A stretch of DNA of 64,000 bases from Terfezia claveryi (taxonomy: Eukaryota; Ascomycota; Pezizomycetes; Pezizales; Pezizaceae), in contig WHUX01000099.1 in assembly GCA_015179025.1 (NCBI GenBank), positions 62,001 through 126,000 of the forward strand. Reading direction: 5' to 3'. Of the stretch, positions 33,457 to 45,447 are shown in pieces. Positions within the stretch are counted from its first letter, which is position 1. Every line of letters starts with the position of its first letter. The notes beneath the pieces were generated by a model. The model made no database searches and was not told where the DNA came from. It worked only from the letters and a program-made list of their open reading frames with translations. The translations under genes and the position numbers were made by a program.

Positions 33457-33992
33457 GGGGGGGGAACTTTTCAACAAGTTGAAAAGCTGGTCTCAATATA
33501 ACCCCTTTGTATCTGGCATCTCCACCTCTCTCCAGATTCCACATTACAGCAGTGTATATCATATCCCTCTATGATAATTCTATCCAATGGAAAATTGCTA
33601 AACATCCCTATACTTGAGATCGACCTCCTCAACCATGATATATATAAAACCGTTTGCCTGTTTGCACACATTCAGGAAAACTCCACTGATATGTGAGTAA
33701 TAATTCGAAGTTATAACGTACTGCACTGGGCCAGCTTGTGTCAACAACTTGTTAGTGACCCCAGACACGGGGTAAGTTTGGTTTAATGAAGCTCTCACGT
33801 TGTAAATAATGTCGTATTCAAGACCTTCCTCAAGAGTTTCATGCTCAACACAGTCTGTTTCTGTTATCTACCTCCAGAACACACACAACTTGCCAATTTT
33901 CATTCCCTTTGCATGCAAGAAATAAATCCCATAAGAAAAAAAAAAAATCCCCAAACCATGTTCCCTCAGAGTATCATGACCCCCACAACCAT

Positions 33993-36697
33993 CTAATTCG
34001 GGGCCTGCACCGCCTTCCACGCTTCGTGCAGCTTCTTCTGCTTTTCCCAATCCTTCTTCAGCTTCTTCCCCCTACTCTTCGCGACCTCCTCTCCTCCCTT
34101 CACCTTTGTAGGCAACCCACCATCGTCCCACTCCTCGAACTCATCCGAGTGTGGTGGCTTAAACATCTCAGTCGGACTCAACTTTCCCACCTCCAGCTTC
34201 TTCCTCTCTGCTGCTTCCCGTTCCGCCTTAAGCGCAAGCCTATTAGCCTCCTTCTCTGCTGCTTTCTTCTCCTTCTCTGCCTTCTGGGCAAGAAGCTCCT
34301 CAGGTGACACTAGCTTGACCAGAGCCACCGCCGTATCTCGATCATCAAGTGACACCCCTAAAGGTGGCAAGTCATCATTCCTCAGCACATCGCAGGCGGC
34401 AAGTAATTCCTTGCTCGAAACCCCATCTTTATTCGCAATTGCCATTGTGCGGATTTTATCCCTGAAGCTAGAGAGTACGCGGAGGTAGGGCATAAGGATA
34501 TCCTCCTTATTACCTGCACCCTCAGCTTCACCCGTGGCATCACCCCAACCTATCTTATCTCCTACGTAAGGGTTAGAGTCAAGCCCGAAGATATTGACGA
34601 TACGAGTTATCCAGCGGGCAATCTCCTTGACTGCAGGGACAGAGAAGGTATTTCTGTTATTAAGCATGTAGACATTTGCCTTTTGGACAATCTCTGACAG
34701 GACTTGCATTGCAAGGGGAGTGTTGAAGTTATCACAAAGGGCAACATGGAGAGAAGCACGAGCATTATCGAGATCCTGGTAAATTTGTGCTTCAGCCTCG
34801 GTGAATGTCATAGGAATGAATTCACCACGCTTTTCCTTCTCGGTTTCTTCGGCTGCCAGGGCCTTGACGTTGGTGAAGAACTTGCTAATACTTTCTTCCC
34901 AGCTTTTTGCTTCAACAAGGACGCCCATCCCAACTTCAATTCCTTCCTTCCAGCCGCCCATGAGGAAGACCACTCGGAGTCCTCTGGAGGTCCAAGCAGG
35001 GGTTTCACCCATGGGTCCCCGCGCAAGAGCTTCTCGGATTGATACAAAGTTCTTGAGGGACTTAGACATTTTACTTCCCTGAATGGAAAGATGTCCCATA
35101 TGCAAGAAGTAGTTAATCCATTGATGCTTTCCATCGCCATCAGTGGTCGAGCAGCACTTGTCGTCACCTTTGAAATCCCCTTCCCAATACGCCTCACTTT
35201 GCGCAATTTCATTGTCGTGATGTGGGAATGCTAAATCAATTCCTCCAGAGTGGATATCAATTTTTCCACCTAGAACGTGACCGGCCATGACACTACACTC
35301 AATGTGCCACCCAGGCCTTCCGGGCCCCATGGTGAAGGCCACGAGGGTTCACCAGGCTTGGAGCTCTTCCATAAGGCAAAGTCATTTGGGGATTTCTTCT
35401 CCTTGACGAATAAATTTGATGCAAGAGCTGTGGTGCTCGCTTCACTTGGTTGTGTGGATAGAGACCCTTCGCCATCAGCAAGCAGCGCTGCATCTCCCTT
35501 GTTCCAAGGCTCAAGTTTAGCATAGTGGTGCCCTGCACCCTCGTAGGCCTGAATATCGAAGTACACTGAACCGTTTTGAGTTTGGTAGGCAAACCCTTTC
35601 TGGACCAATCTTTGTACGAACGCAACATTTTCTGGGATGAATTCAGAGACACGAGTGACGATGGTCGGTGGAAGGACGTTCAGCCTTCGCATGTCTTCGT
35701 TGAAGTGGTTTTCCCAATATGTAGATAACTTTGAGAAAATCTCCATTCCGTACTCTCGGTTTTCCTTTCGGGCTTTAAAGTCGAGGTAGGTGGGTAGTAT
35801 GGAAGCAATGGCATCGTAAAATGCCTGTGGGGAATCTTGGATCTTTACCAAAGCATTGGAGGATGTGTAAAGCGTCTTGAGATGCATCTTTGTCTTCGTA
35901 TCTTTCTCGTTCAAGAGAATTTCCTCTGCCTCTTGACCAGGCTTCTTGTGGGCCTCCTTCTCTACAATGGCATAAATCCGGGCATAGTCTTTGTGAGAAA
36001 CGGCCCATGATAAGAAGGTCTCTGGGGTAACCGAGTCACCCTCAGGGAGCTTGAGCTTCTCTGTGACGTAGTACCTCCATGCTGCCAGTGCTGTAGATTT
36101 AACTTCAGGGGTGATTGTGGGGTTTTTTTCGACAAATTCAGTGAAGAGGAAATTTTCCCGTGCTCGGAGGATAATCTATAGTTATGTCAGCTATAGTTCA
36201 CGGGCTCTATTAGAATGTCCAATATCAACCTTGTCATCCACATCCGTAACATTTTGTACAAAGGTCACATCGAACCCAAAGTAGTCCCGCACAATCCTCC
36301 TCAAGATATCTGTTGTGACATAGTTCCTCGCATGCCCAAGATGCCCAGCATCATACACAGTCGGTCCACAGCAGTACCAAGTCACCTTCCTTCCACTTTT
36401 ATCAAGTGGCACGAATGGTACCTTTAATCTCGTCAATGAATTGTAGACCTTAAGTGGTGGTAGAGCAGGGGCATCTGCTTCAGCGGTAGGTTGCTTCCAC
36501 GGGGGTTGCTTCCGTGAGGTAGTAGTTGCAGTAGCCATGTTTTTAATGAAGAAACCCAAGGGAAGCTTTTTTGAGCTCAGGTTGGCGGAAAGCGAGGTTG
36601 AAATTGGGAGCCTTTGAAATGGATGAATGACAGGTTTGAATTGCAGCTGAGAAATCGTACGAGGCGCACAGAGAATGCTGATGCGACAGGATGTCAT
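33993..36697 (-). CDS. Cysteinyl-tRNA synthetase, one apparent frameshift
   Basis: Class I synthetase charging tRNA-Cys. The HIGH-type motif lies in [20 protein letters not shown], the next block in [14 protein letters not shown], the zinc/active-site region in [13 protein letters not shown] and [20 protein letters not shown], and the KMSKS motif as [19 protein letters not shown] Lys/Glu-rich coiled tail near the C-terminus ([20 protein letters not shown]) fits eukaryotic cytosolic forms. The conserved SPWGPGRPGW block is broken near 35325: the frame before it reads SPWGP and the frame after it reads PGRPGW, offset by one base within GGGGCCC. One base seems to be missing; no intron fits. An ATG at 36697 adds a 53-residue basic leader before the cytosolic-type start at 36538. 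Confidence 0.9.
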
Positions 36698-38880
36698 GTG
36701 CGAGGGTGAAGGCCCACGCAAAGTATTTTAGATTAGCGAGGGTCGCGCGCGGGGCAGGAAGTCGAAATGGCGGGGTGAAATGGCTGTTCCCGGTTGCTAC
36801 TATATGCAGGGTCAGGGACGAGGAGTGAAAAACACAAAGGCTTAATCTAATCAATATTTAGATAAGGTCTTATCCCAGCCGATGTCCAAACAATTGATAC
36901 TACAACAATAAAGTACAGAGCAATCACAATTACTGGCAGGGCTCAAACCCAAGCTGCATTACCCTCAACACCGTTGGTTCCCCGCTGCCAAGACCGCTTC
37001 TCTGGGGTTCTAGCCAATTCAGTGCAGCTTGCTAACGTTAAGTAGGATTATACCATGCGAAAAGATTGAAATTATACGAGGAGTGCTTGATACCGAAGCG
37101 TACCTAAATAAATCCTTTGAAACCAACGGGAAGGGTCAATTCCTTAGTGAGGGCGGGGAAGCGAATGAATTGGGAAACCCTCAAAGTCCTTTCTAAGGGT
37201 GGTGATTGTCAACGCGGTAAAGAGTTGGAAGAACACTACACAAAGGCATATTGCTGGTATTGGAGCCCCTGGGAGACGCAGCGGGCTAGGACACGAGGGT
37301 CATTGGAAGGAATCTACCAGGCTAATATGGCAGTGATATGGTCGAGATACAGAATCAGGAGAGGAAAGAAAACCTGGGGATAATCTGGTCACGCCATTCT
37401 CAGAGTGGGAGTTGTCAGAGGACCAGAGAACGGAACAAAAACAAAAAGCAAGAAGTGCCCTCAGGTTGCGGACATAAGACCAATCTATTCCCACATCGGG
37501 GACGAAGAGGCAGTAGAGCTCAAAAGAGAGAACCTGCAAAGGTGGTGGCATGAGACTGGAGGTAGCACACCCTCGAAGGACACACTGTATCCAGATTATG
37601 ATTAACCCCAATTATCTGTACGAAATACTGGCCCCGATATCCTCAGGAATCTCAGCGAATGAATCTCCCCAGGAGCTGCGGGACAAAGAGCGGAACCCCC
37701 AATGGAAACGTCATGAAATCAATATCTACTCGTGAACCCTCAAATATCAAGAAAGAGGGATGACACACTAACGTTGGTGGAGTGGGCATCGAGGGTCGTA
37801 GATGAACACACGATCTCGGAAGAAGAATGAAAGGCCATTATCACAGACGATTCGGTCCCCGAAGACAGGACAGGCTGGGTCAATGCATATGGAAGGATTC
37901 CCAGGCCTTGTAGCTCCACAGGACCGGGACGCCGATCTAGTGGCCATCAAGAAGGCCATTTCGGAAGCGAGGGACCCATATTGGCTGTCACCTAAGCAAT
38001 TACCCATGTGACGGGCCCCGAGCCAGGCCCGCACTACCCACCGCTAACAGATTGAGGGAACGCAAAGGGGATCTGGATGCTAGGACCTAGACGGAGTGGC
38101 TAAGGACAGGGGCACCGATGACCTTCACACTAGCATAGGCGAGATAGGAAGACATAGTACTGTGGACAGCTGACAAAATGGACGGTAACGGCAATGGAAG
38201 ATCAAAACCTCTTCAAAGTCGTGTACATTGTGCGAGGTAGACAGGGAGTAAGTACTGGCGCCACGAACATAACTAGACACATATTATGGTGCAGTGTCTC
38301 ATACCCAAGACAGACAGGGTGGAGTCCAAGATTTACAACCCACTGGCGGCAGAGGATATGCAGGATGATATTCGTGCGCTGTGTCGTCTAGAGGACGGCA
38401 AATCAGCACTTGTGCAAATGCCAATCCTCATCATTCTGGGCCTTCGCTTGTCGTGAGCTTAGGAGTAGAGTTTGAGTGCTCTTCAAGAGTGGCATTGACA
38501 TAGAGAGCACTTTTAAACGGGGTTCCAGCTGGTGCCGCTGTACTCACATTTTTGTTTGCAATGATCATGATGACCTGGATGTTGAAGTTTAGAGAAGGAC
38601 CTATAGAGTTATATGCAGGAAGGATTTACATTATGTAGACTAGAATAAATGCCGGATACTTCATATTGGAATGTTGGGGAGCCGAACGTTACCCTGAGCT
38701 CAGAATCCAGTTTTCACTGTAACCCGACAATCTTGTGCACCGTTGGGAAAAGCAAAGCAAGCCAACCCGCAACAATGCCCTTCGCCTGCATGGACAGAGA
38801 AACCTCCAGCCTCTCTTTCTTCCCAGAGTATCTGCGATGCAATTCGTGGCACCCTCAATTCCCTTCTCCGACGCGGCACA

Positions 38881-38920
38881 ACGGCACAACCTGCACATCC
38901 GCGGCACAACCTGCACATCC
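38881..38920. repeat. 20-bp tandem repeat, two full copies plus partials
   Basis: The unit CGGCACAACCTGCACATCC preceded by A or G occurs at 38881-38900 and 38901-38920. Degenerate partial copies flank it at 38873 (CGGCACAA), 38921 and 38945-38958 (TTGCACATCCGTGGCAC). Confidence 0.75.
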
Positions 38921-41071
38921 GCGGCACAACTCAAATATATGCAACTTGCACATCCGTGGCACTACCTCCGGTCGCATAAGACACCGATTGTGTCCGTTTG
39001 AGGTAAAGAACAGCAAGGTCAGCCGCGGAGTCTACGTATTGCTGCCAGGGTGCCAAGTTTATATTTCAGGGGCCTATCTAAAATCAATCATAGGATGAAC
39101 TCATAGTACCGTATCTTTGCTCTTTCCTTTTTGTAGTAGGGGCGTTACTAGTTGTGGGGCAGATTAGCGTCCTTGACTTGGATTTTGAGAGTATGTATGA
39201 TTCAGATACAGACAAGGAGTCTTATTCACCAGTTTTCCGGGTAGTGGTTAATCCATGATCCTTTGGCATCCACAATACAGATATATCCATGTCAATCAGA
39301 GTATGCAAGATGGCAAAACAGGTCTCAACTACGGAGTAACTAGAGGAACGTAAAATGTGTGCTCTCATTGAATCAACCAAATGCTCTTCATTATGCCCCT
39401 CCGCGGCACCCTGCTCGTTCTCCATGGTATGTACCCTCCACAGCATCTTCAAACCTGCGGGTTGTGTGCAGCCAACCCCGCTCCCGCAGTACCTCAACTC
39501 CCCCAAGGGTCAGACGCACAGGCCGATAATAGTGCAGTCGGGACCGAAGTTTGCTTCAACTCAACTAGTAAGGAGACGAGTCGCCTGCTGCCGAAAGCAA
39601 TTCCTACTGACCCAGAATGTCATTGATACTTGCTCCCAGTCATCCGCTGGGATACGGTTCCGTGAAGTCGTACCGCATGTCAAAGAAATGTGCGCCAAGC
39701 TATGAAGAGCTGCTTGGAGCTTGAGATTATTTGATGTCAGAGGGTTGTTGCTAATATTACGGTAATAGGAAAGTCTAATGGACATCATTGGATTGACGTC
39801 GAATGGGGATTTGGCATTGCGGGAATCTATGGGTCGGCCCATGCCGCGTCGTGTTTATTACCAGTATGATACTGTATGTGGTGGGGCATAAGTGTCATGG
39901 CTGGCGATTAGAATTTAGCTGCTTGGCAGGACCTCACCTCATCTGCCTTTTCTGAGACTCCATTCACGGGCGATAGAATCCCGATACACACGAAGACTAT
40001 TATCCACATTTAATGGCAAGTTAGCCGAATATCTGGCGAAATGAAAAGGCAGTATATGTTGGCAACGAAGGTAATAAGGTTTTGTTACAGCTGGGAAAAT
40101 CGTTGGTAACTGATAAAATTTGATGGAACATCTTTGATTCAAACAACGGAGCTTCTGATAATATTTAATGGAATGGTAGAAGTAACCAGGGGTGCATTGA
40201 CAAGTACAAGGATGATATGGTATTCTGACTTAGGGACGTCCCGGAAGTAAATCTTATTAGGTTAACAGGCGCCCATCCGTACGTAACGCATACTTCACGG
40301 AATCATCCTATTTTGTCGTTCGTTTCTGTTTTCCTCCCTTCATAAACTGATCAACTTTAGCACCCGGCCTTGTGGTAAATCTAGTTCCCTAGGCTTTTAT
40401 ATCTCGCTTCACTTCATTCAATGAAAATTTGATAATTTTTCAACTCAACTACCGCGGCAGGTGCTGGGAGGCCAAGATCCTGCACCTAGGCTTGACAATT
40501 CACACCTAGTATACGGTATTGTCAACAATATTTAAAGAGAAAGTAACATAACAAAACATTTAACAGGGACGTTACGGGAGAAACTGCCTGCGCTCTAATC
40601 TATTTGCGGGGTGGTGTACTTGAGCGTTAAAATCTGCAGAGTATCTAAGAATCTCACTGTCTTAAAATCTTACTGGATCTTTGGGTGCTCGGTAATAATG
40701 CTGCTTGAGTAATTGCGGTTTGCAGTTGACCGGCAATTCTATTCCCATAACCAGATTACTGAGATCCCCAACCTGCCAAAAAATTTCTCGAGCTGTCATT
40801 GACCGTGTATGAAGTGTAGTAGTCTGTTGTGTTGTATCTGGTTGGTTTTATTTCAAGGCCTATCATCCCAGAGCTGATTCATAGAGTTCTAGTGATCACA
40901 TATAGGAATCTCTCGATATAAAGAATATCGCCTGGAGGTGGGAGGGGAATTATTCTTATATCAAAAGAGAGAGTAAGTGCTAGTCTCGTTCAAGAGCGCA
41001 CATGTAGAAAGAGAATCAAATGAAGTAGAGGAGAACTCTCTATAGGAGGAAAAGAATGACCAGACACAGCT

Positions 41072-41098
41072 CTAGTCTGTTGGCACAACCCCTCCTTG
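41072..41098 (+). repeat. TAGTCTGG-family copy
   Basis: Reads TAGTCTGTTGGCACAACCCC then TCCTTG, one G fewer than consensus. Flanks are AGACACA on the left and TGTGTCT on the right (an inverted pair), so no direct target duplication is clear. Confidence 0.5.
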
Positions 41099-41389
41099 TG
41101 TCTGTTTACGGTCGATAAGACTTCCTATTTTGACTAGTAGCAGGCAGTACCTGATTAGGCTACTTAGCTTGTTTCAGAGTACCAAATTAGGTACTAAGTA
41201 TATTAGGAATCAAAGTCTGGGAAAAAAAGGTACAAAAACCAAGCAATTAGGAATATATATTTCATGGACATCAATAAATTATCCAGCCCATCACACTGGT
41301 ACATGTCTAAGAATACCCCACTCTCGAACCCGATCGTAAGTAACCCCTACGAGGATCTGTGAAAAATAACTGCCTCTACTTCGCCCCTT

Positions 41390-43000
41390 TTAACCATCCT
41401 CTGGCATTGGCTTCCTCCCACAAACAAACCATCTATAGATTTTGATTCAGGTAAGCTCAGCAAGCCATGTCGAGATAGAATTGGAGACTTACCCGTAGGT
41501 GTAGTAGTTATTCTTGTACAGTCCCCGTGCTGAATTGTCACACAGCTCTTTAATTCTTTCGATAGGCCACCCTTCTCTGCTCAAAATATGGAGCCCAAAA
41601 GGAAAAAGACTCTCACATGTCCCCAGAAGACCCCACTTACCCACCTCCTTGAGTCGTTTATCCTTCGGCCAGAGTCCTATAGGCCAAATGGCGGTCTGGG
41701 CCACACATTCTACGAATCCTACCTTCTCCATCCTTTCTTTCATGGTAGGTGCAACCACCAGTGGTCTTCCTTGCCTTTCGGCTGCGCCCATTATATGATA
41801 GAAATAGGTTCCAATTGGGTACTCCTCGGATTCTCCCTCCAGTAGTGTACCGTCTGAGAGGTAAATCTGGCACCCGTAGTCTTGGAACTCGACATATCCG
41901 CCGGGTTTTAGCGTACTAACGGAATGTTAGGATATATGAGCATTACAACGCAACTAAGGCTCTGGAGCAGTCTAAACTCAAACTCAACTGCAGTCAACGT
42001 ACTCATAGGCTTGTTGCAGGACTTTGTCCCAATCACAAAACGAACCACACATAGATCGCATATGAATATAATCAAAATGGTCCAATGGGTATCCCCAGTC
42101 TTCCTCCATGTCCTCGATTTCGAATTCGACATTTGGCGGAACCCTACATAAGCAAGGTAAAACGTAAGCATATTAGAGACCATCTAAATACTCGCCTAAC
42201 GCAGAATGTATATACCAGCTAGGCTGAATTGGACTGATATCTGTGCCAATTACTTTAGCCTCTGGATGCTCACTGATAGTGGTGAATTATATTCAGTCAG
42301 TCATCTTTTGACCTTGCTGCTAGAGACTTGGAATAATGTGCCTCAACTCACTCCGCAAAGTCAATAGCCCAAAGACCTGTTCCTGTTCCAACGTCTAAGA
42401 CCCTTTGGGGATGATCTAACGGCGCAATGTAGAGCTTTCCACCTAATAGTAACTGGAAAATATGATGGTAAAGATCAAGCCGGCTTTGTTCAGTCTCATC
42501 ATTGGGCATGAAGTACTCAGCCTTCTTGAAACGGTCGGAGTGATAGCGGCGCCCATTGGCATAGGTGAAAGAAAAAACACTAGAGCTAACCGAAGTCGTT
42601 TCGCTCTCCTCTCCACTATTTCAGAAGGTTAATTCGAACTGTCAAAGAAATCAGTGTGGGGGTGATCTTACCTGCAATAGTTAGAATAAGTATCGTCTGG
42701 ATCCGGAAAGAGCTAATTGTAGAACCCAACCATTAGCTTGGTCCAACTAAAAAGACACACTCGCAAGTGTATTATTAGGGACTGTAAAACCTCGGCTTCA
42801 ACGTTGGTACCAGCGCCAGAACCGCCCTGCAATGGAACAGTGTCAACTTGAGTAAATTGATCTCCTACTGGGGAGGGCTGTTGAGTTCCCGAGGTGGGTT
42901 GTTGGGGTTCCGAAAGGGGTTGTTGGGTTTCCGAAAGGGGTTGTTGGGTTGCTGAGGAGGGTTTCGGGGTGGGTTCCGAGGTGGGTTGTTGAGTTACCAT
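41390..43000 (-). CDS. LaeA-like (TAM domain) SAM-dependent methyltransferase
   Basis: A class I methyltransferase of the large fungal LaeA-like/TAM family; a few members regulate secondary metabolism or development, and most have unknown substrates. About eight exons were followed. The N-terminus is a repetitive TQQPLSE-type region. Then come FTYANGRRYHSDRFKKAEYF, RLDLYHHIFQLLLGGKLY, motif I as [70 protein letters not shown] and MKERMEKVGFVE. The final exon WFVCGRKPMPEDG ends at 41390. All core SAM-binding blocks are intact, so the gene looks functional. It stands alone in a repeat-rich stretch, with no biosynthetic genes beside it. Confidence 0.87.
42878..42997 (-). repeat. Coding minisatellite in the LaeA-like gene
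   Basis: Seven-residue units related to TQQPLSE (TQQPTSE, TQQPLSE, PQQPTSG, TQQPSPV) repeat five or six times, encoded by 21-bp units of the type GGGTTGTTGGGTTTCCGAAA on the plus strand. They precede the methyltransferase core. Confidence 0.8.
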
Positions 43001-43760
43001 ATTGCAATTGCCAAAAATGTCTAGGATTGTAGCAGAATGTGATGAGAGCTTGATGATATTTTACAGTGTACGATGAAGATTTGTTATTATATATATATAC
43101 TCTAGGGAGTAATTCACTTCCATCCCAGACTAAGTGGCGTTTTTCTGTTACATACTCACCCACCATTGCGCATTGAGGGTAAGACTGAACTGCATGTACA
43201 CGCAGTCGATGCAGATCAGAGCGAACCAGACTAAGCGTGAGAGGGTTGTAGCTTGGCCGAGGGAACCCCCACCAAACTTCGTGTATTTACATCTATCTTG
43301 GATTAGAGTAGTACTCTTATGTTTGTGCAGGGCATGGGACCGAGGCTAGGCTATATGGTAAAGTATGGTCATATGTATCATAAATATAAATCTGTCTGCG
43401 GATATTGGTGGGGGAAACATGCAACTAGATCTTGGCCAGAGCGTACTAAATGCAACGCATCAAGGGATAATTGCTGAATACCCGCACACACTGCTATACT
43501 AGCTATTCATGGTACTTAGTAAATCAACAGAACTCTGACTTATGGAGCAGCCATGACTCGGATATTGATCTACATTCTGTATCTTTACAGCTATGTGGTA
43601 GCTCTACCACATACAGTAGCTATCGTAATAAACCATATTCTATCTAACAACAAGGCCTCTGCTGTACATATTGACGGGAACGGGAAGCTTGAAAAGGTTC
43701 TCGGCTGCAGCCGCAGGGCAAAATTTAGACCTTTCAACTCCGTCAAGTTCATCAGAATGG

Positions 43761-43778
43761 TAGTCTGGCTGCTAGTAG
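43761..43778 (+). repeat. TAGTCTGG-family copy, no clear flanking repeat
   Basis: TAGTCTGGCTGCTAGTAG resembles the CTTGCAC variant with a short deletion. Confidence 0.4.
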
Positions 43779-44190
43779 ATTACAGACGTGGTCAACCACG
43801 GCGGTTGCGGGCCGCTCGAGCACCCACCTGGGGATATCCTGAAAACAAATACACTACTCTACAGACATATCTAGGCCCGATGGAGTGAATCAGACACTGT
43901 ATAAAGAATTTGAAGGACCATACGTAGTATATATATAAATTTGTAACCGTGCACCATGTCATGCGCGGACATATGGATACTAAGTTACTAGGGCTAGTCC
44001 CGAACGAAACCTCGATTTCATCCACGACTATTTCAATCCTTAATGGTGCTGATGGGTTGTTGATTCTGCAGTCCAGTAAACTACACGAGTGGTCACCTTG
44101 TACATATTATTACAGTCCACAGTTGCCATCTTGTGCATGCATATGTAGGGGCGAAATTTATTTAAGCGAACTGATAGCCGCCAAAGACAT

Positions 44191-44283
44191 TACTCTAGTC
44201 TGGTTGCACTACCCCTCGATACCCCTCGTAGGGTCCTACGAGGGTCTGATCGAGACTATACCCCTCGCGGAGGGGTACTCTAG
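44191..44283 (+). mobile_element. Longest flanked copy of the TAGTCTGG family
   Basis: TACTCTAG occurs at 44191-44198 and 44276-44283. The 77-bp interior begins TCTGGTTGCACTACCCCTCG and contains a 10-bp inverted pair CCCTCGTAGG/CCTACGAGGG (44223-44244, 2-nt spacer) and a second hairpin CCCCTCGCGGAGGGG (44261-44275). Confidence 0.7.
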
Positions 44284-44344
44284 CTGGTATCCTTATCAGG
44301 CACAAGCCAGGTCTAATTGGCACGAGATCAGATTTTAGACAGGC

Positions 44345-44389
44345 CTAAGCTTAACACCTCCCGGAGCGGTCGGGTTCGAGACTAAGCTT
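44345..44389. repeat. 29-bp segment between CTAAGCTT direct repeats
   Basis: CTAAGCTT is present at 44345-44352 and 44382-44389 around a 29-bp GC-rich segment unrelated to the TAGTCTGG core. It contains GGTTCGAGAC, which resembles a tRNA B box, but no tRNA can be folded around it. Confidence 0.4.
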
Positions 44390-45148
44390 GCCTACCCGTA
44401 TACCGTCAAAATTGATGCTAATGAGATGCCAACTCAGCGAGCGGAATCCAACTGTACTATCCACGTCACGATCTAAGGGGTTTCCATCGACCCTGTCCTT
44501 GTATTCCATCTCTACCGATCAAACTTTGACATACATATATTATCTCAACAGCAAATGATATTAGGACGAAATAACTACAAGGTTGATAAAACGAATGGTT
44601 GAATAGATCAAAGGAATAAGAAAGTAAAAATTCTTGGAGGGGAGCTGCCAGTATACATATATCAAGATGCATGGTCTCAGTGGGATACATGCAGCCTCCG
44701 ACAGGTAGGAAACTTGAATGGAGTGTGACTCGGTTGGTATTGCGATATTATAGTCCCAAAGGCTCTTAGTCTGGTTGCTCAAATATCAATCTTGGAACAA
44801 ACTCAGGGTATTTCAACCCTCTACCCTCGGTCGGGTCGGACGTTAGGACTCTCTCCAATCGGTGCCCCACGAACACTTCCTCCGACCTGCGGGTTTGCAA
44901 AAGTTCTTGCACATATCACATGTACAATCCAAGTCATAAGTGTCCATTTTACACAAAAAATGTAAAAATGGCTGCAAAGTACCTTTGTATACCCTTTCCT
45001 TCTAACCAAATACTCGGAACACAGCACCAAGATTACTCACAGTTTTATGCAGGTTTTAATAGGGTTGTGTATAGCAGGGTTTTTTTTTTTTCCTTTGTCT
45101 ATACGTCTGTGGAGCCTTAACTAGGTTAACAAAACAACGAGCCAACTA

Positions 45149-45447
45149 ACGTAGTCGAGAGGAAGCGAGCCGATAAGGGGCAACTAAGCCTATATGAGCT
45201 CTAACCGGTGGCTATAGGGGCCAGAATAATAAATCATACCAGGAATACAACGTTGGAACAGGCGCGCGAACAGTTTAGATATCGAGAGAAAAGGATCCAA
45301 GAAAACAAATATAATTGTGAGTTGTAAGAGAAACTGTACGTACCTAGAAGCCGCTCGTACAGCGATGTCGCGGACAACTCAAGTTGACAATTTCAGGCTT
45401 AGTGTTCTCTTATCGGCTCGGCTGGCTCGCTACCCCGTCGACTACGT
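45149..45447. mobile_element. 299-bp TA-flanked terminal inverted repeat element (MITE-like)
   Basis: The left end ACGTAGTCGA then GAGGAAGCGAGCCGATAAGG is matched in inverse by the right end, whose reverse complement reads ACGTAGTCGACGGGGTAGCG and then GAGCCGATAAG. TA dinucleotides flank both ends (45147-45148 and 45448-45449), as for Tc1/mariner-type insertions. There is no coding capacity. A lone matching end, TCGACTACGTTA, lies at 51112-51123. Confidence 0.7.

Larger units (their letters stand above)
33076..33992. other. Intergenic, CGI121 upstream side and CysRS 3' side
   Basis: About 0.9 kb without a recognised gene. It contains two minus-strand TAGTCTGG-family copies (33359-33383 and the flanked 33423-33456), followed directly by a run of ten G, and a 12-A run near 33937. 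Confidence 0.45.
36698..41389. other. Gene-poor region, 4.7 kb
   Basis: No gene could be supported. Plus-strand frames between 37117 and 38400 are short, broken by stops and match no transposon or gene family I recognise. A 20-bp tandem repeat sits at 38881-38920. Minus- and plus-strand frames at 39222-39842 overlap and look accidental. One TAGTCTGG-family copy is at 41072-41098. The stretch may be old, decayed repeat DNA; I cannot name the source. Confidence 0.35.

Noticed and set aside
37117..38400. Possible transposon polyprotein relic
   Set aside because: Frames are short and broken, and no reverse transcriptase, integrase or transposase motif could be found.
44353..44389. tRNA or tRNA-derived SINE, because of a GGTTCGAGAC B-box-like string
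   Set aside because: No acceptor stem, anticodon arm or properly spaced A box could be placed.
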